Assembly: GCA_030840545.1 (NCBI GenBank)
Contig: JAVEEH010000035.1
Span: 1 to 13,483 of the forward strand
Length of the DNA stretch: 13,483 nucleotides
Reading direction: 5' to 3'
Source of the DNA: Frankiaceae bacterium
GTDB taxonomy: Bacteria; Actinomycetota; Actinomycetes; JAFAQI01
Shown: positions 1 through 6,969 of the stretch, one piece after another
How the letters are laid out: each line of letters opens with the position of its first letter
Numbering within the stretch: position 1 is the first letter of the stretch
Position numbers and translations under genes: made by a program
Notes under the pieces: generated by a model
Database searches by the model: none
Seen by the model: the letters and a program-made list of their open reading frames with translations, nothing else
What the model was told of the DNA's origin: nothing

Positions 1-639
1 GACGAGGTCGAGTGCGCTGACGTAGACGTAGACGAGCGAGCGATGACCCCGGTCGGCTGCCGCCGCGGCGCGGGCGACCGCGTCACCCTCCGCCAGCGTG
101 CCTCCCCACCGACCACCGCGGAGGACCGCGCGGGTGAGACCGGTGTCCGCGAAGTGGTCGTAGGTGCAGATCGTCGTCGCGAGCCCGGCGGCCTGCGCGC
201 GTTCCCACACCGTGGGACGAGGCTGCACCACCTCGGGGACCAGGCGATCGCGCAGGTCGGCACCCTCGCCGACCGACCGCCAGGCCAGCCAGTTGACGAC
301 CGCATCGACCTCGCTGACATAGCTGGAATAGCCGGTCAGTCCGTGCTCACCGGGCGGCAGCCCGGTGCCTAGCGACGCGAGGCTCGTGACAGTCGTCGCG
401 GGAAAGCCGGCCGTGAGGGACCGTGCCGACATCGAGGTCAGGAACGGCGCCGCGTCAGCGTTGGCCTGCAGCTGGGTCCAACCGAGACCGTCGACCACGA
501 ACAAGCACGCCCGCTGGAGCTCCGGCAGCTGCAACGTGTTGGGTTCGCCCACGACACCAAGCGCGGACAGCAGCGACGGGCCGACGTCGGCCAGCGACGC
601 AACGCCGTAGTCCGGGACGCGCAGCGCAGAGCCGCTCAC
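1..639 (-). CDS. Alkaline phosphatase superfamily protein (nucleotide pyrophosphatase/phosphodiesterase type), 3' end outside window
   Basis: 213 codons are visible and the C-terminus lies beyond the left edge. The reading frame begins at a GTG whose last two bases form part of the TGA stop of the AlaX gene (GTGA, 4-base overlap), which fixes the start and implies translational coupling. Residues 47-52 (FVVDGL) fit the first metal-binding aspartate strand (D50). Residues 79-83 (FPATT) fit the strand carrying the Thr nucleophile (T82 or T83). The following GTGLPPGEHGLTGY (91-104) is typical of PF01663-type phosphodiesterases. The last visible residues, YVYVSALDLV, resemble the strand just before the second metal site. 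No signal peptide is visible, so it is probably cytosolic. The family hydrolyses phosphomono- or diesters; the substrate cannot be told from this part. The family assignment is fairly sure. Confidence 0.85.
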   Translation of the reverse strand, partial: MSGSALRVPDYGVASLADVGPSLLSALGVVGEPNTLQLPELQRACLFVVDGLGWTQLQANADAAPFLTSMSARSLTAGFPATTVTSLASLGTGLPPGEHGLTGYSSYVSEVDAVVNWLAWRSVGEGADLRDRLVPEVVQPRPTVWERAQAAGLATTICTYDHFADTGLTRAVLRGGRWGGTLAEGDAVARAAAAADRGHRSLVYVYVSALDLV

Positions 640-1355
640 CCGGTCAGCCTGACCCGCAGTCGCCGAAAACCCTTTCCTTTGTTCTCCACCTTGACGATCT
701 CCAGACCGCCGATCTGCTTCGTGGACGCCACGTGGGTGCCACCGTCGGCCTCGACGTCGAGACCTTCGATCTCCACGATCCGCACCTCGGTCAGATGTGT
801 GGGCACCAGATCGCGGGCGGCCCGGGCGACCTGTTCGATGCCGAACGCCTCGCCCCGCGGCATCGTCCGCACGATGATCCGACGGTCAGCGGCGATCTCG
901 TCGTTGCAGGCTTGCTGCACCCGGTCGCGGAAACCCTCCGGCACGTCTGGAAGGTCGAAGTCCATCCGCCCTTCGAGCGGCTCCATGCCGGCGCCGGTCA
1001 CCAACAGGCCGAAGTCGCGGTAGACGACGCCGTTGAGCAGATGCAGCGCGGAGTGGGTGCGCATCAAAGCACTGCGCCGGTCGTCGTCGAGCGCACCCTG
1101 CACGCTCGTGCCGGTCGGGGGCAACGCATCGCCGTCGGCCGCGAGCAGATACACGTCGTCCTCGGTCGTGCGCGCGCCGACGATGCGCGTCTGCACGCCG
1201 CCCCACAGCAGCACGCCCTGGTCCGGCGGTTGACCGCCGCCACCGGGATAGAAGGCCGAGCGGTCGAGCACGATGCCGTCCGCGCCGGAGGCCAGGACTG
1301 TCGCGTCCCAGCCGCGCAGGGTCGGGTCGGTGAGCTCGAGGCGGAGGGTTCCCAC
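636..1355 (-). CDS. Alanyl-tRNA editing protein (AlaX family)
   Basis: 239 residues, GTG start. It is a stand-alone relative of the alanyl-tRNA synthetase editing domain, which hydrolyses Ser or Gly wrongly attached to tRNA-Ala. The N-terminal FYPGGGGQPPD (35-45) is the usual glycine-rich loop. The zinc motif HxxxH is present as H101 and H105 (THSALHLLNG). The second motif, normally CxxxH, reads DGGTH (D204, H208), so an Asp stands where the family usually has Cys. The C-terminal run of IGG followed by a KGKGFRRLRVRL-like segment matches the end of the editing domain. The length fits the medium-size AlaX class without the C-Ala domain. It overlaps the downstream phosphatase-like gene by 4 bases, so the two form an operon. 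The family is certain; the altered metal ligand is commented on separately. Confidence 0.9.
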   Translation of the reverse strand: MGTLRLELTDPTLRGWDATVLASGADGIVLDRSAFYPGGGGQPPDQGVLLWGGVQTRIVGARTTEDDVYLLAADGDALPPTGTSVQGALDDDRRSALMRTHSALHLLNGVVYRDFGLLVTGAGMEPLEGRMDFDLPDVPEGFRDRVQQACNDEIAADRRIIVRTMPRGEAFGIEQVARAARDLVPTHLTEVRIVEIEGLDVEADGGTHVASTKQIGGLEIVKVENKGKGFRRLRVRLTG

Positions 1356-1399
1356 GACTAGGCAGGTTACGGGGCGACGGCGGCGGGCAGGCCCCGGTC

Positions 1400-1654
1400 A
1401 TGCCACTGGTCCTGTTGCGCGGAGGGTCGCGGGACGGCGAGAGCACGACAGTCGATGACCACGTCGAACGTCTCTACGCCGCGTCGGCCGCTCCGGGCAT
1501 GGTGGACGTCTACGAGGCGACCGGTGAGCACACGACGGTGCGCGGCAACGACGAGCAGGCCGTCGTCTATGTATTCACCGACCAGCAGCCGGTGACGGAG
1601 CTCACCGAGGGGCAGATGCACCTGCACCACCCGCCGGGTCACCAGGGGCCGTAG
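1400..1654 (+). CDS. Small conserved-type hypothetical protein (84 aa)
   Basis: An ATG start is preceded by a purine-rich stretch (ggcgggcagg). The protein begins MPLVLLRGGSRDGES and has a VVYVFTDQQP segment near residue 55. This is the layout of small actinobacterial hypotheticals with a G-G-x-x-D-G motif near the N-terminus and a Y-x-F/W strand near the end. No signal peptide, membrane segment or catalytic motif is visible. It lies alone on the plus strand. Its last 16 bases overlap the 3' end of the convergent DUF2516 gene, so the two transcripts have complementary ends. I call it real because its composition is balanced and protein-like, unlike the Arg/Pro-rich shadow frames here. The function is unknown. 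Confidence 0.6.
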   Translation: MPLVLLRGGSRDGESTTVDDHVERLYAASAAPGMVDVYEATGEHTTVRGNDEQAVVYVFTDQQPVTELTEGQMHLHHPPGHQGP

Positions 1655-1947
1655 GGCCCCATGTGGGTCGACGGACCGCCACGGGGCACCTCGCGCACGG
1701 CAGGCCGCACGTCGACGATGTAGACGAGCGCAGCAACCAACCCGACGATCGACAAGAACCCGAGCAACGTGGTCAACACCGCGACCGCGAGCACTGCGAT
1801 CCAGAACGGTTTGGTCTGCTTGCCGGTCGCCGGGAACGCGCGCGCCGGACGGAACGCGGCGTCGGCGAGGGCGAATACCTTGATGAGCACCAGGGCGTGG
1901 ACGATGACGAGGAGCGCCCCGTGCAGCGGCAGCAACATCCAGCGCAT
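1639..1947 (-). CDS. DUF2516 family membrane protein
   Basis: 102 residues starting at an ATG with a strong ribosome-binding site upstream (ggaagggggagg, about 1-2 bases before the start). There are two hydrophobic segments, about residues 4-28 and 48-78. Between them lies ALADAAFRPARAFPATGKQTKPFW, and the protein ends in YGPW; the A-D-A-F / GK-x-T-K / W pattern and the YGPW terminus are characteristic of DUF2516. In mycobacteria the DUF2516 gene directly follows hbhA and its XRE regulator. Here those genes are on the same strand but about 5 kb away (7052-8149), with an oppositely oriented cluster in between. It is probably an inner-membrane protein of unknown role. The stop region overlaps the convergent small gene. 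Confidence 0.85.
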   Translation of the reverse strand: MRWMLLPLHGALLVIVHALVLIKVFALADAAFRPARAFPATGKQTKPFWIAVLAVAVLTTLLGFLSIVGLVAALVYIVDVRPAVREVPRGGPSTHMGPYGPW

Positions 1948-1969
1948 GCCTCCCCCTTCCGCCCGGCCA

Positions 1970-1990
1970 ACGCTATGACACCCCTAGCGT
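1970..1990. promoter_or_regulatory. Symmetric divergent -10-like elements (TAGCGT on each strand)
   Basis: The 49-base spacer between the DUF2516 and CopD-like genes contains a perfect inverted repeat ACGCTA-N9-TAGCGT. Read outward, each arm is TAGCGT, which fits the actinobacterial -10 pattern TAnnnT. On the plus strand the arm ends 6 bases before the GTG at 1997, as expected for a leaderless transcript. On the minus strand it would give a leader of about 16 bases containing the DUF2516 ribosome-binding site. No convincing -35 hexamer is seen on either strand. The repeat could equally be a regulator's operator. Confidence 0.4.
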
Positions 1991-1996
1991 GACGAT

Positions 1997-2398
1997 GTGC
2001 TGCCGATCGATCTCGAGACACTCCGCCTGTTCCTGCATGTGCTCGCAGCCACCGTCTGGGTCGGCGGTCAGCTGACGATGGGCGCGCTCGTGCCGGTGCT
2101 GCGCCGCGCCGGCGCCGACGTGCCGGCACTTGCCGCGCGCCAGTTTGCCCGGGTGGCCTGGACGGCGTTCGCCGTACTGATCGTCACGGGGTTCTGGAAC
2201 CTCGCCGCCTACGAAGGCAAGGACCGAGCCGGCTTCGCAGCGACGATCAGCCTCAAGCTGGTCTTCGTCGCTCTGTCCGGCATCGCGGCCCTGGTGCACT
2301 CGCGGGCCAGGTCTCGTGCCCTGCTCGCCCTCGGCGGTGCCGGCGCGGCCGGCTTCGCGCTGGTGACGGTCTTCCTCGGCGTCGTCCTCACCGGCTGA
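1997..2398 (+). CDS. CopD-like four-helix membrane protein
   Basis: 133 residues with four predicted membrane helices (about 9-32, 52-72, 82-101, 108-131). The first helix carries LRLFLHVLAATVWVGGQ, with H14 and W21-GG. This is the conserved start of the CopD / DUF2269-type membrane domain. LIVTGFWNL in helix 2 and SLKLVF in helix 3 are also typical. The GTG start is the only plausible one: an in-frame TAG at 1985 lies just upstream and there is no Shine-Dalgarno sequence, which suggests leaderless translation. Family members have been linked to copper transport or haem-protein maturation, but this short single-domain form lacks a CopC partner here and may have another role. It is divergent from DUF2516 and 140 bases upstream of the DUF4157 gene. 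The family is fairly certain; the function is not. Confidence 0.75.
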   Translation: MLPIDLETLRLFLHVLAATVWVGGQLTMGALVPVLRRAGADVPALAARQFARVAWTAFAVLIVTGFWNLAAYEGKDRAGFAATISLKLVFVALSGIAALVHSRARSRALLALGGAGAAGFALVTVFLGVVLTG

Positions 2399-2538
2399 GC
2401 AGAATGTCCGGCTGAGTGGCCGTTTCGGCCCCGCGCTCTTGGCAGATCGCCTGCGGGCACATCCCCCCGGCGTTACTGTCCGAAGGCGGGGCTGTCCGGG
2501 GCAGGAGCCCCGCGCACCCGTCGGGGTGGGGGGCGGGC
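2399..2538 (+). other. Spacer with two GC-rich hairpins before the DUF4157 gene
   Basis: The 140 bases between the CopD-like stop and the preferred GTG start of the DUF4157 gene hold two inverted repeats. GGCCG-TTT-CGGCC at 2418-2430 lies 20 bases after the CopD stop. GCGGGGCT at 2486-2493 pairs with AGCCCCGC at 2506-2513 across a 12-base loop. Neither is followed by a T run, so a classical intrinsic terminator is not supported. The second could be a 5'-leader structure. A G-rich stretch just before 2539 (ggggtggggggcgg) may serve as ribosome-binding site. I did not recognise a riboswitch class. Confidence 0.4.
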
Positions 2539-5500
2539 GTGACCGAGCCACTGGGCGTCGAGAAGGCCTTCGCACCGCCGATGGCAGAAACCGCCACCCC
2601 CGAGATCGAAGCCCCTTCCTCCGAGCGGCCCAAGCGCGCGCTTCGGGTCTACGCCGGGCTGCTGCGTAAGGCCGGCGCACAGACCAAGCTCACCGTGGGA
2701 TCGGCCGACGACAGTGCCGAAGCCGACGCCGACGCCACGGCGCAGCAGGTGGTCGCGGTGCTCGACGAGATGCGCCGTCACCAACAGTCCGACCCGCCGG
2801 CGCCCGAAGTCGGAGCCGGTCACGCCGCCGCTCCCGTCGCCGCTCCCGTTGCCCGGCTGACAAGCGCGCGTCTCGCGCGCACCGCGACGGGGGCCGTCGG
2901 TGCAGCCGGCGGCGAGCTCGACGCCGATTCGAGCGACGCGCTGCAGCGGCTGCGCGGCGGCGGGCGGGCCTTGCCCGGCGACGTTCAGCGGAGCATGGGC
3001 TCGGCGTTCGGAGCCGACTTCAGCGGCGTCCGCGTCCACGAAGGTGCCGAGACGCGCGCCTTGAGCGAGCACATGAACGCGAGCGCGTTCACCCTCGGGC
3101 GGGACGTCTTCTTCCGCGACGGTCTGCCCGACGCCTCGACCCGGTCCGGGCAACATCTGCTTGCGCACGAGCTGACCCACACCGTGCAGCAGGGTGCGGC
3201 GCCGACCCTGCGCCGCAACACCGATCTGCTCATCGGCAGCCACCGCGACGCTCCCCCGCCGACGACTGCCACCGACGTGAGCGCGCCGACGGATGCGCCG
3301 CCACCGGAGCGCCAGAGCCTGATCGGCGCGCACCGCACCCCCCCGCTCGACACCGCCGGCGGCAAGGTGCCGCCATTCGCGCCAGGTGGGCGACCAGAGG
3401 GACCGGAGGCGCCCAAGGGTTTGCTCGGCGGTCATCGACGCCCCCCGGACCCGTTCGTCCGCGGTGAGACGCCGGAGGGACCGCGACCGGCCCGCGGCCT
3501 GATCGGCCAGCAGCGCACGTTCCAGACGGCCACCCGCCCGATCGGTCCGGTGGCGCCCCCCAGCACCGGCATGCTCGGAGCCGCACGTGACCCCAACTTC
3601 GCCGACCGCAAGCTCATCAGGGAGCAGGCAGCGGTCGTCAAGGCCAAGGTGGCCTCGGCCAAGAAGATGGCCGACGGAGCCGAGCCGAAGGTAGCGACCG
3701 CGGCCGCCAATCTCGACGAGACCACCAAGAAGAAGACTGCGGCCGAAGCCGCAAAGACCTTCGCCGAGACGGTGTGGGCCAGTGACAAGCCGACCGCCGG
3801 CCAGGTCGCCGCCAGCACCGAAGAGGACGCGCTGCGCGCCGCCCGGCAGGCGAAGTCCGCCAGCGACGCCGCCATCCAGGAGCGCGACGCCGCGACCGCG
3901 ATGGCCACCACCGCCACCACCGACGCCGACGAAGCGACCGTCGCCTACCAGAAGATGACAGCGGCCGCCGGGCGGATCGGTGGCGAGCCCATGTCCCAGG
4001 TGCTCGAGGCAGCGGCTTCGGTCGCCATCGGCGACCTGGACAAGATCCGTGCGACCACCGCGCGCGACCAGATCCGAGTCTCTGCAGACGCGACACCGGC
4101 TCTGGTGACCGCCGCCAACACCGCGGCCAGCGACTCCGGCAAGGCGCTGCGCCTCGACGGCGGTCCTGCCGCCCTCATCGGGACGCTTCAACAGCAGCTC
4201 AACGCGACCCGCGCCGACGGCGCGCCGTTCGTCAGCATCACCGGAACCTTCAAGGCCACCACCGAGACCGCCGTCCGCGCGTTCCAGACAGCGTCGGCCA
4301 TCACCGTCACCGGTCGGGCCGACTACGCCACCTGGCAGGCGCTGCAGAAGTCCGGCAAAGCCGGACCGCGCTATGGCGACACGACGGCGACCCGCGGCGA
4401 AGGCGTCGCGTCGACGGACAACTGGTGGACCGCAGGTTCCAGCGACCACGACTTCATGTTGAAGAAGGGCCAGAAAGGTGTCGCGGTCAAAGAGCTGCAA
4501 CAGCGGCTCAACAACTGGCTCACGCCGCAGAAGAAGAAGACCCTCTGGGTCGACGGCACGCTCGGGTCGAAGACGGTGCAGGCACTGCGGGAGTTCTGCG
4601 CGACGACCGCCTTCGCTTATCCGGCGAAGGTCAGTGACGGCGACTACGCCATCAACGGCGAGATCTGGGCCTTGGTCAAGAACATCGGCGGCAAGGTGAC
4701 GACCGGCCGCATCGAAGCAGACACCAAGCAGGAAGTGACCGGGCTGGACTACGTCGTCGCGGCTCACTACGACTGGAAAGTCTCCGGGAACAAGATGCTC
4801 GTGACCGTGAAGATGAAGTTCGTCGACGGCTCCGGGCAACCGCTGCCGTCGAAGGCGCCAGCGGGTCAGCCGAGCCTGAAGGTCGTCGCCGACTGGCTGA
4901 AGTTCGTGTCGGAGATCTGGAACGAGTTCGCCGCGGTCAACACCGATCCCACGACCGGCAAGAAGAAGAAGGTGCTGATCGACTTCGCACCCAAGGCGGT
5001 CAACAGCGGCGAGGACGCGACGATCGCGGTCTTCCCGCAGGGCGCCGGCACCGTCATCAACGCCGGCGAGTACGAAGTCGGCATGCGCAAGGGCACCGCG
5101 CCGCACGAGTTCGGACACCTCATCGGAATGGACGACGAGTACAACCGCCGCGAAGAGGCTTACGAGGCCACCACCGGCATGGAGCCGACGGTGGGTCGGG
5201 TATCCCACCCGAGCGGCAAGACGGCCAAGACCTATGCCGACGAGATCTGGGCCGAGGCTCTGGCAGCGGTCGCGGCCGCGGACGACCCGTCCGACCCGAC
5301 CGACGCGACCGACCTCGCTGCGGTGACCCTCGTGCGCGGCAAGCTCGACGCCGTCAAGGACTACATCAACGGATCGCTCGACCAGGATGCGTTCAGCCGC
5401 CAGGTCGACGAGGAGTTCGCCGCAGCGCACGGCCAGAAGATCGTCGACTGGGTGCACAGCCTCGTGAACGCGCTGACACCGACGGTCGACGCGCAAGGGT

Positions 5501-5751
5501 TGTTCGACACCGTCGGCGGCGGACAGTCCGATCAGTGGAGCCTGCGCCGCTCGCTCATCAACCCGATCAGCTATCCGGTGCTGGCGCCGTTCCTGATCAG
5601 CGGAAAGTCGACGATGGCCGGCGAAGAGGCGATCAACACACCGGCCGACGCCGGGCACGACCACCCGATCGACCCCCGGCACGTCCGCCCGTTCGTCCGT
5701 CTCGTTGCACAGGCCAAGGGTGGCGGCGTCTGGGAGCCGGAGCGGCGATGA
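2539..5751 (+). CDS. DUF4157 (eCIS-cargo-type) protein with peptidoglycan-binding domains and a C-terminal HExxHxxGxxD metallopeptidase
   Basis: 1070 residues from GTG 2539; the frame stays open to 2416, but the upstream 41 codons look like spacer. An acidic KLTVGSADDSAEADADA-type segment (50-67) resembles the leader that precedes DUF4157 in cargo of extracellular contractile injection systems. DUF4157 spans about 130-222 and contains FGADFSGVRVH and the zincin motif HELTH (210-214) followed by TVQQ. A Pro-rich linker (230-352) carries five short LIGxHR-like repeats. An Ala/Lys/Thr-rich helical stretch (356-475) follows. Two peptidoglycan-binding_1-like domains lie at about 541-604 and 640-716. 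The C-terminal third has HEFGHLIGMDDEY (H856, E857, H860, D866), a metzincin-like zinc site, with a possible Met-turn at STMAG (M1026) and a conserved-looking RHVRPF (1047-1052). There is no signal peptide or membrane segment. It is probably an exported or released peptidase effector; the target is unknown. It overlaps the next gene by ATGA. Confidence 0.85.
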   Translation: MTEPLGVEKAFAPPMAETATPEIEAPSSERPKRALRVYAGLLRKAGAQTKLTVGSADDSAEADADATAQQVVAVLDEMRRHQQSDPPAPEVGAGHAAAPVAAPVARLTSARLARTATGAVGAAGGELDADSSDALQRLRGGGRALPGDVQRSMGSAFGADFSGVRVHEGAETRALSEHMNASAFTLGRDVFFRDGLPDASTRSGQHLLAHELTHTVQQGAAPTLRRNTDLLIGSHRDAPPPTTATDVSAPTDAPPPERQSLIGAHRTPPLDTAGGKVPPFAPGGRPEGPEAPKGLLGGHRRPPDPFVRGETPEGPRPARGLIGQQRTFQTATRPIGPVAPPSTGMLGAARDPNFADRKLIREQAAVVKAKVASAKKMADGAEPKVATAAANLDETTKKKTAAEAAKTFAETVWASDKPTAGQVAASTEEDALRAARQAKSASDAAIQERDAATAMATTATTDADEATVAYQKMTAAAGRIGGEPMSQVLEAAASVAIGDLDKIRATTARDQIRVSADATPALVTAANTAASDSGKALRLDGGPAALIGTLQQQLNATRADGAPFVSITGTFKATTETAVRAFQTASAITVTGRADYATWQALQKSGKAGPRYGDTTATRGEGVASTDNWWTAGSSDHDFMLKKGQKGVAVKELQQRLNNWLTPQKKKTLWVDGTLGSKTVQALREFCATTAFAYPAKVSDGDYAINGEIWALVKNIGGKVTTGRIEADTKQEVTGLDYVVAAHYDWKVSGNKMLVTVKMKFVDGSGQPLPSKAPAGQPSLKVVADWLKFVSEIWNEFAAVNTDPTTGKKKKVLIDFAPKAVNSGEDATIAVFPQGAGTVINAGEYEVGMRKGTAPHEFGHLIGMDDEYNRREEAYEATTGMEPTVGRVSHPSGKTAKTYADEIWAEALAAVAAADDPSDPTDATDLAAVTLVRGKLDAVKDYINGSLDQDAFSRQVDEEFAAAHGQKIVDWVHSLVNALTPTVDAQGLFDTVGGGQSDQWSLRRSLINPISYPVLAPFLISGKSTMAGEEAINTPADAGHDHPIDPRHVRPFVRLVAQAKGGGVWEPERR
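3229..3588 (+). repeat. Five imperfect LIGxHR-like peptide repeats in the DUF4157 protein linker
   Basis: Within the Pro/Gly-rich linker of the DUF4157 protein a short motif recurs five times: LIGSHR (231-236), LIGAHR (261-266), LLGGHR (295-300), LIGQQR (321-326) and MLGAAR (345-350). The spacing is 24-34 residues. The first three copies are best preserved and the last two have lost the His. The sequences between copies are Pro-rich and unrelated. The pattern suggests short linear binding motifs in a flexible region rather than a folded domain. Confidence 0.7.
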
Positions 5752-6407
5752 TCCTCGCGCGGTGGACGGCCCCTCAGCGACGCAACGGCGGCGGGGACAA
5801 GCTGGAGATCGACCCGGACGGCAGCTATCGGCTCGAGCGGTTCACGGGCATTACGCGGGTCGGCTACTTCGCCGGCGCCCTCAGCGACGCCGAGCTGCAG
5901 GAGCTGAACGACGCGATCGAAGCGGCGAAGGCCGAACCGGTCGACCGGGCTGCGGCTCCCATGGCTGACGGCGGCGAAGCGGTCGTCACCGGCGCGGGCT
6001 ACTACATGCCGACGAGAGGCGCGACGACACAGTCAGCGCAGCATGCAGTGCTCGTTCTGCTGCGCCGCCTGGCCATGGATCTCACCAGAAACCCTATTGC
6101 CGCAGTCGATGTCGAGCTGCTGCCGGCAGAACAGCAGCTGTTGGTGCGCCACGTCGGCAGCGAACCTTTGCATCTCGAACGCGCGACCTTGTCGCTGGCG
6201 CCCGGGACCGGTGAGCCACATTCCGTCGAGGCGTCGCCGGACGGGCGGATCCCGAGCGACGACACGGCGCCCCAAGCCGACTGGAGCACCCACATCGCGC
6301 TCGGCCCCGAGGCGGTCGGTGACTTCCAGGTCTACGCCGATTTCCTCCTCGTCGGGTCAGGTGCGACAAGGCCGGCTCAGGTGACGATCAACAGCTACGC
6401 GGAATGA
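5748..6407 (+). CDS. Unrecognised protein coupled to the DUF4157 metallopeptidase; candidate inhibitor/partner
   Basis: 219 residues. The ATG overlaps the TGA of the DUF4157 gene (ATGA), and the gene's own stop overlaps a possible ATG of the VOC gene in the same way, so co-translation with the peptidase is likely. I do not recognise the family. The N-terminal part has a strand-rich GSYRLERFTGITRVGYFAG run followed by an acidic helix (LSDAELQELNDAIEAAKAE, about residues 48-66). The middle helix (about 90-107) contains HAVLVLLRRLAMDL. The C-terminal half (110-219) looks beta-rich, with alternating hydrophobics. There is no signal peptide, membrane segment or catalytic motif. Two AGA codons are unusual for so GC-rich a genome. 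By position it could be an inhibitor or immunity protein for the peptidase, as seen for some protease operons; this is inference from context only. Confidence 0.7.
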   Translation: MILARWTAPQRRNGGGDKLEIDPDGSYRLERFTGITRVGYFAGALSDAELQELNDAIEAAKAEPVDRAAAPMADGGEAVVTGAGYYMPTRGATTQSAQHAVLVLLRRLAMDLTRNPIAAVDVELLPAEQQLLVRHVGSEPLHLERATLSLAPGTGEPHSVEASPDGRIPSDDTAPQADWSTHIALGPEAVGDFQVYADFLLVGSGATRPAQVTINSYAE

Positions 6408-6943
6408 CGTGGCAGGCTGACCACATGACTCCTCCGGACGACGAAGAGCGCGCCCGCCTCGCCGAACGACGTGCCGAGCTCAGCAAGCGCTACGTGAAGC
6501 CCGCGGCCGACCGGGCCGAGTCCAACGCGCGGGGCATCCACCACGCCGCACTCATCTGCAGCGACGTCGAGCAGACGATTCAGTTCTATGACGGGCTGCT
6601 CGGCTTCCCCGTCGTCGAGATCACCGAGAACCGTGACTACCCGGGCTCGTCGCACTTCTTCTTCGACCTGGGCAACTCGACGTTGCTCGGCTTCTTCGAC
6701 TTCCCCGGCCTCGGCCTGCAACCGGCGGAAGAACGCATCGGCACGGTGCAGCACATCGCGATCTCGGTGCCGCCGGACAAGCATGCCGCGTTGCAGAAGA
6801 AGCTCGACGACCACGCGATTCCCTACGACGGGCCCAACCGCGGCATCCCGGAGTCGCTCTATCTGCGCGACCCTGATGGCATCGGCATCGAGCTGTTGTC
6901 CGACGAGCTCATGTGGTTCGGCGGCCGCTGGCTCAACCGCTGA
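6404..6943 (+). CDS. Glyoxalase/VOC superfamily protein
   Basis: 179 residues from ATG 6404, which overlaps the previous stop (ATGA). ATG 6425 (MTPPDDEER) is an equally good start, with ggcagg upstream, and would give 172 residues. A charged N-terminal helix precedes a vicinal-oxygen-chelate fold with GIHHAALICSDVEQTIQFYDGLLGF (from residue 44) and a second module at VQHIAISV. Likely metal ligands are a His of the H46-H47 pair, H117 and E163 (GIGIELL); RDPDG just before E163 is the usual turn. Members are metal-dependent lyases, isomerases or dioxygenases acting on small molecules, and the substrate is not readable from the sequence. It is the last gene of the plus-strand cluster, followed by a large inverted repeat. 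Its link with the peptidase may be only positional. Confidence 0.85.
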   Translation: MTWQADHMTPPDDEERARLAERRAELSKRYVKPAADRAESNARGIHHAALICSDVEQTIQFYDGLLGFPVVEITENRDYPGSSHFFFDLGNSTLLGFFDFPGLGLQPAEERIGTVQHIAISVPPDKHAALQKKLDDHAIPYDGPNRGIPESLYLRDPDGIGIELLSDELMWFGGRWLNR

Positions 6944-6969
6944 CCGTGGCCCAGCGGGCGCCACGAACG

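Noticed and set aside
2486..2513. Riboswitch (for example c-di-AMP type) ahead of the peptidoglycan-binding DUF4157 gene
   Set aside because: Only one simple 8-bp hairpin is visible. I could not find the conserved multi-stem core of a known riboswitch class.
2473..5682. A 1069-codon open frame on the minus strand opposite the DUF4157 gene
   Set aside because: It is a GC-driven shadow: Arg/Gly/Val-rich, with no recognisable domain, while the plus-strand frame has several clear domains and a coupled downstream gene.
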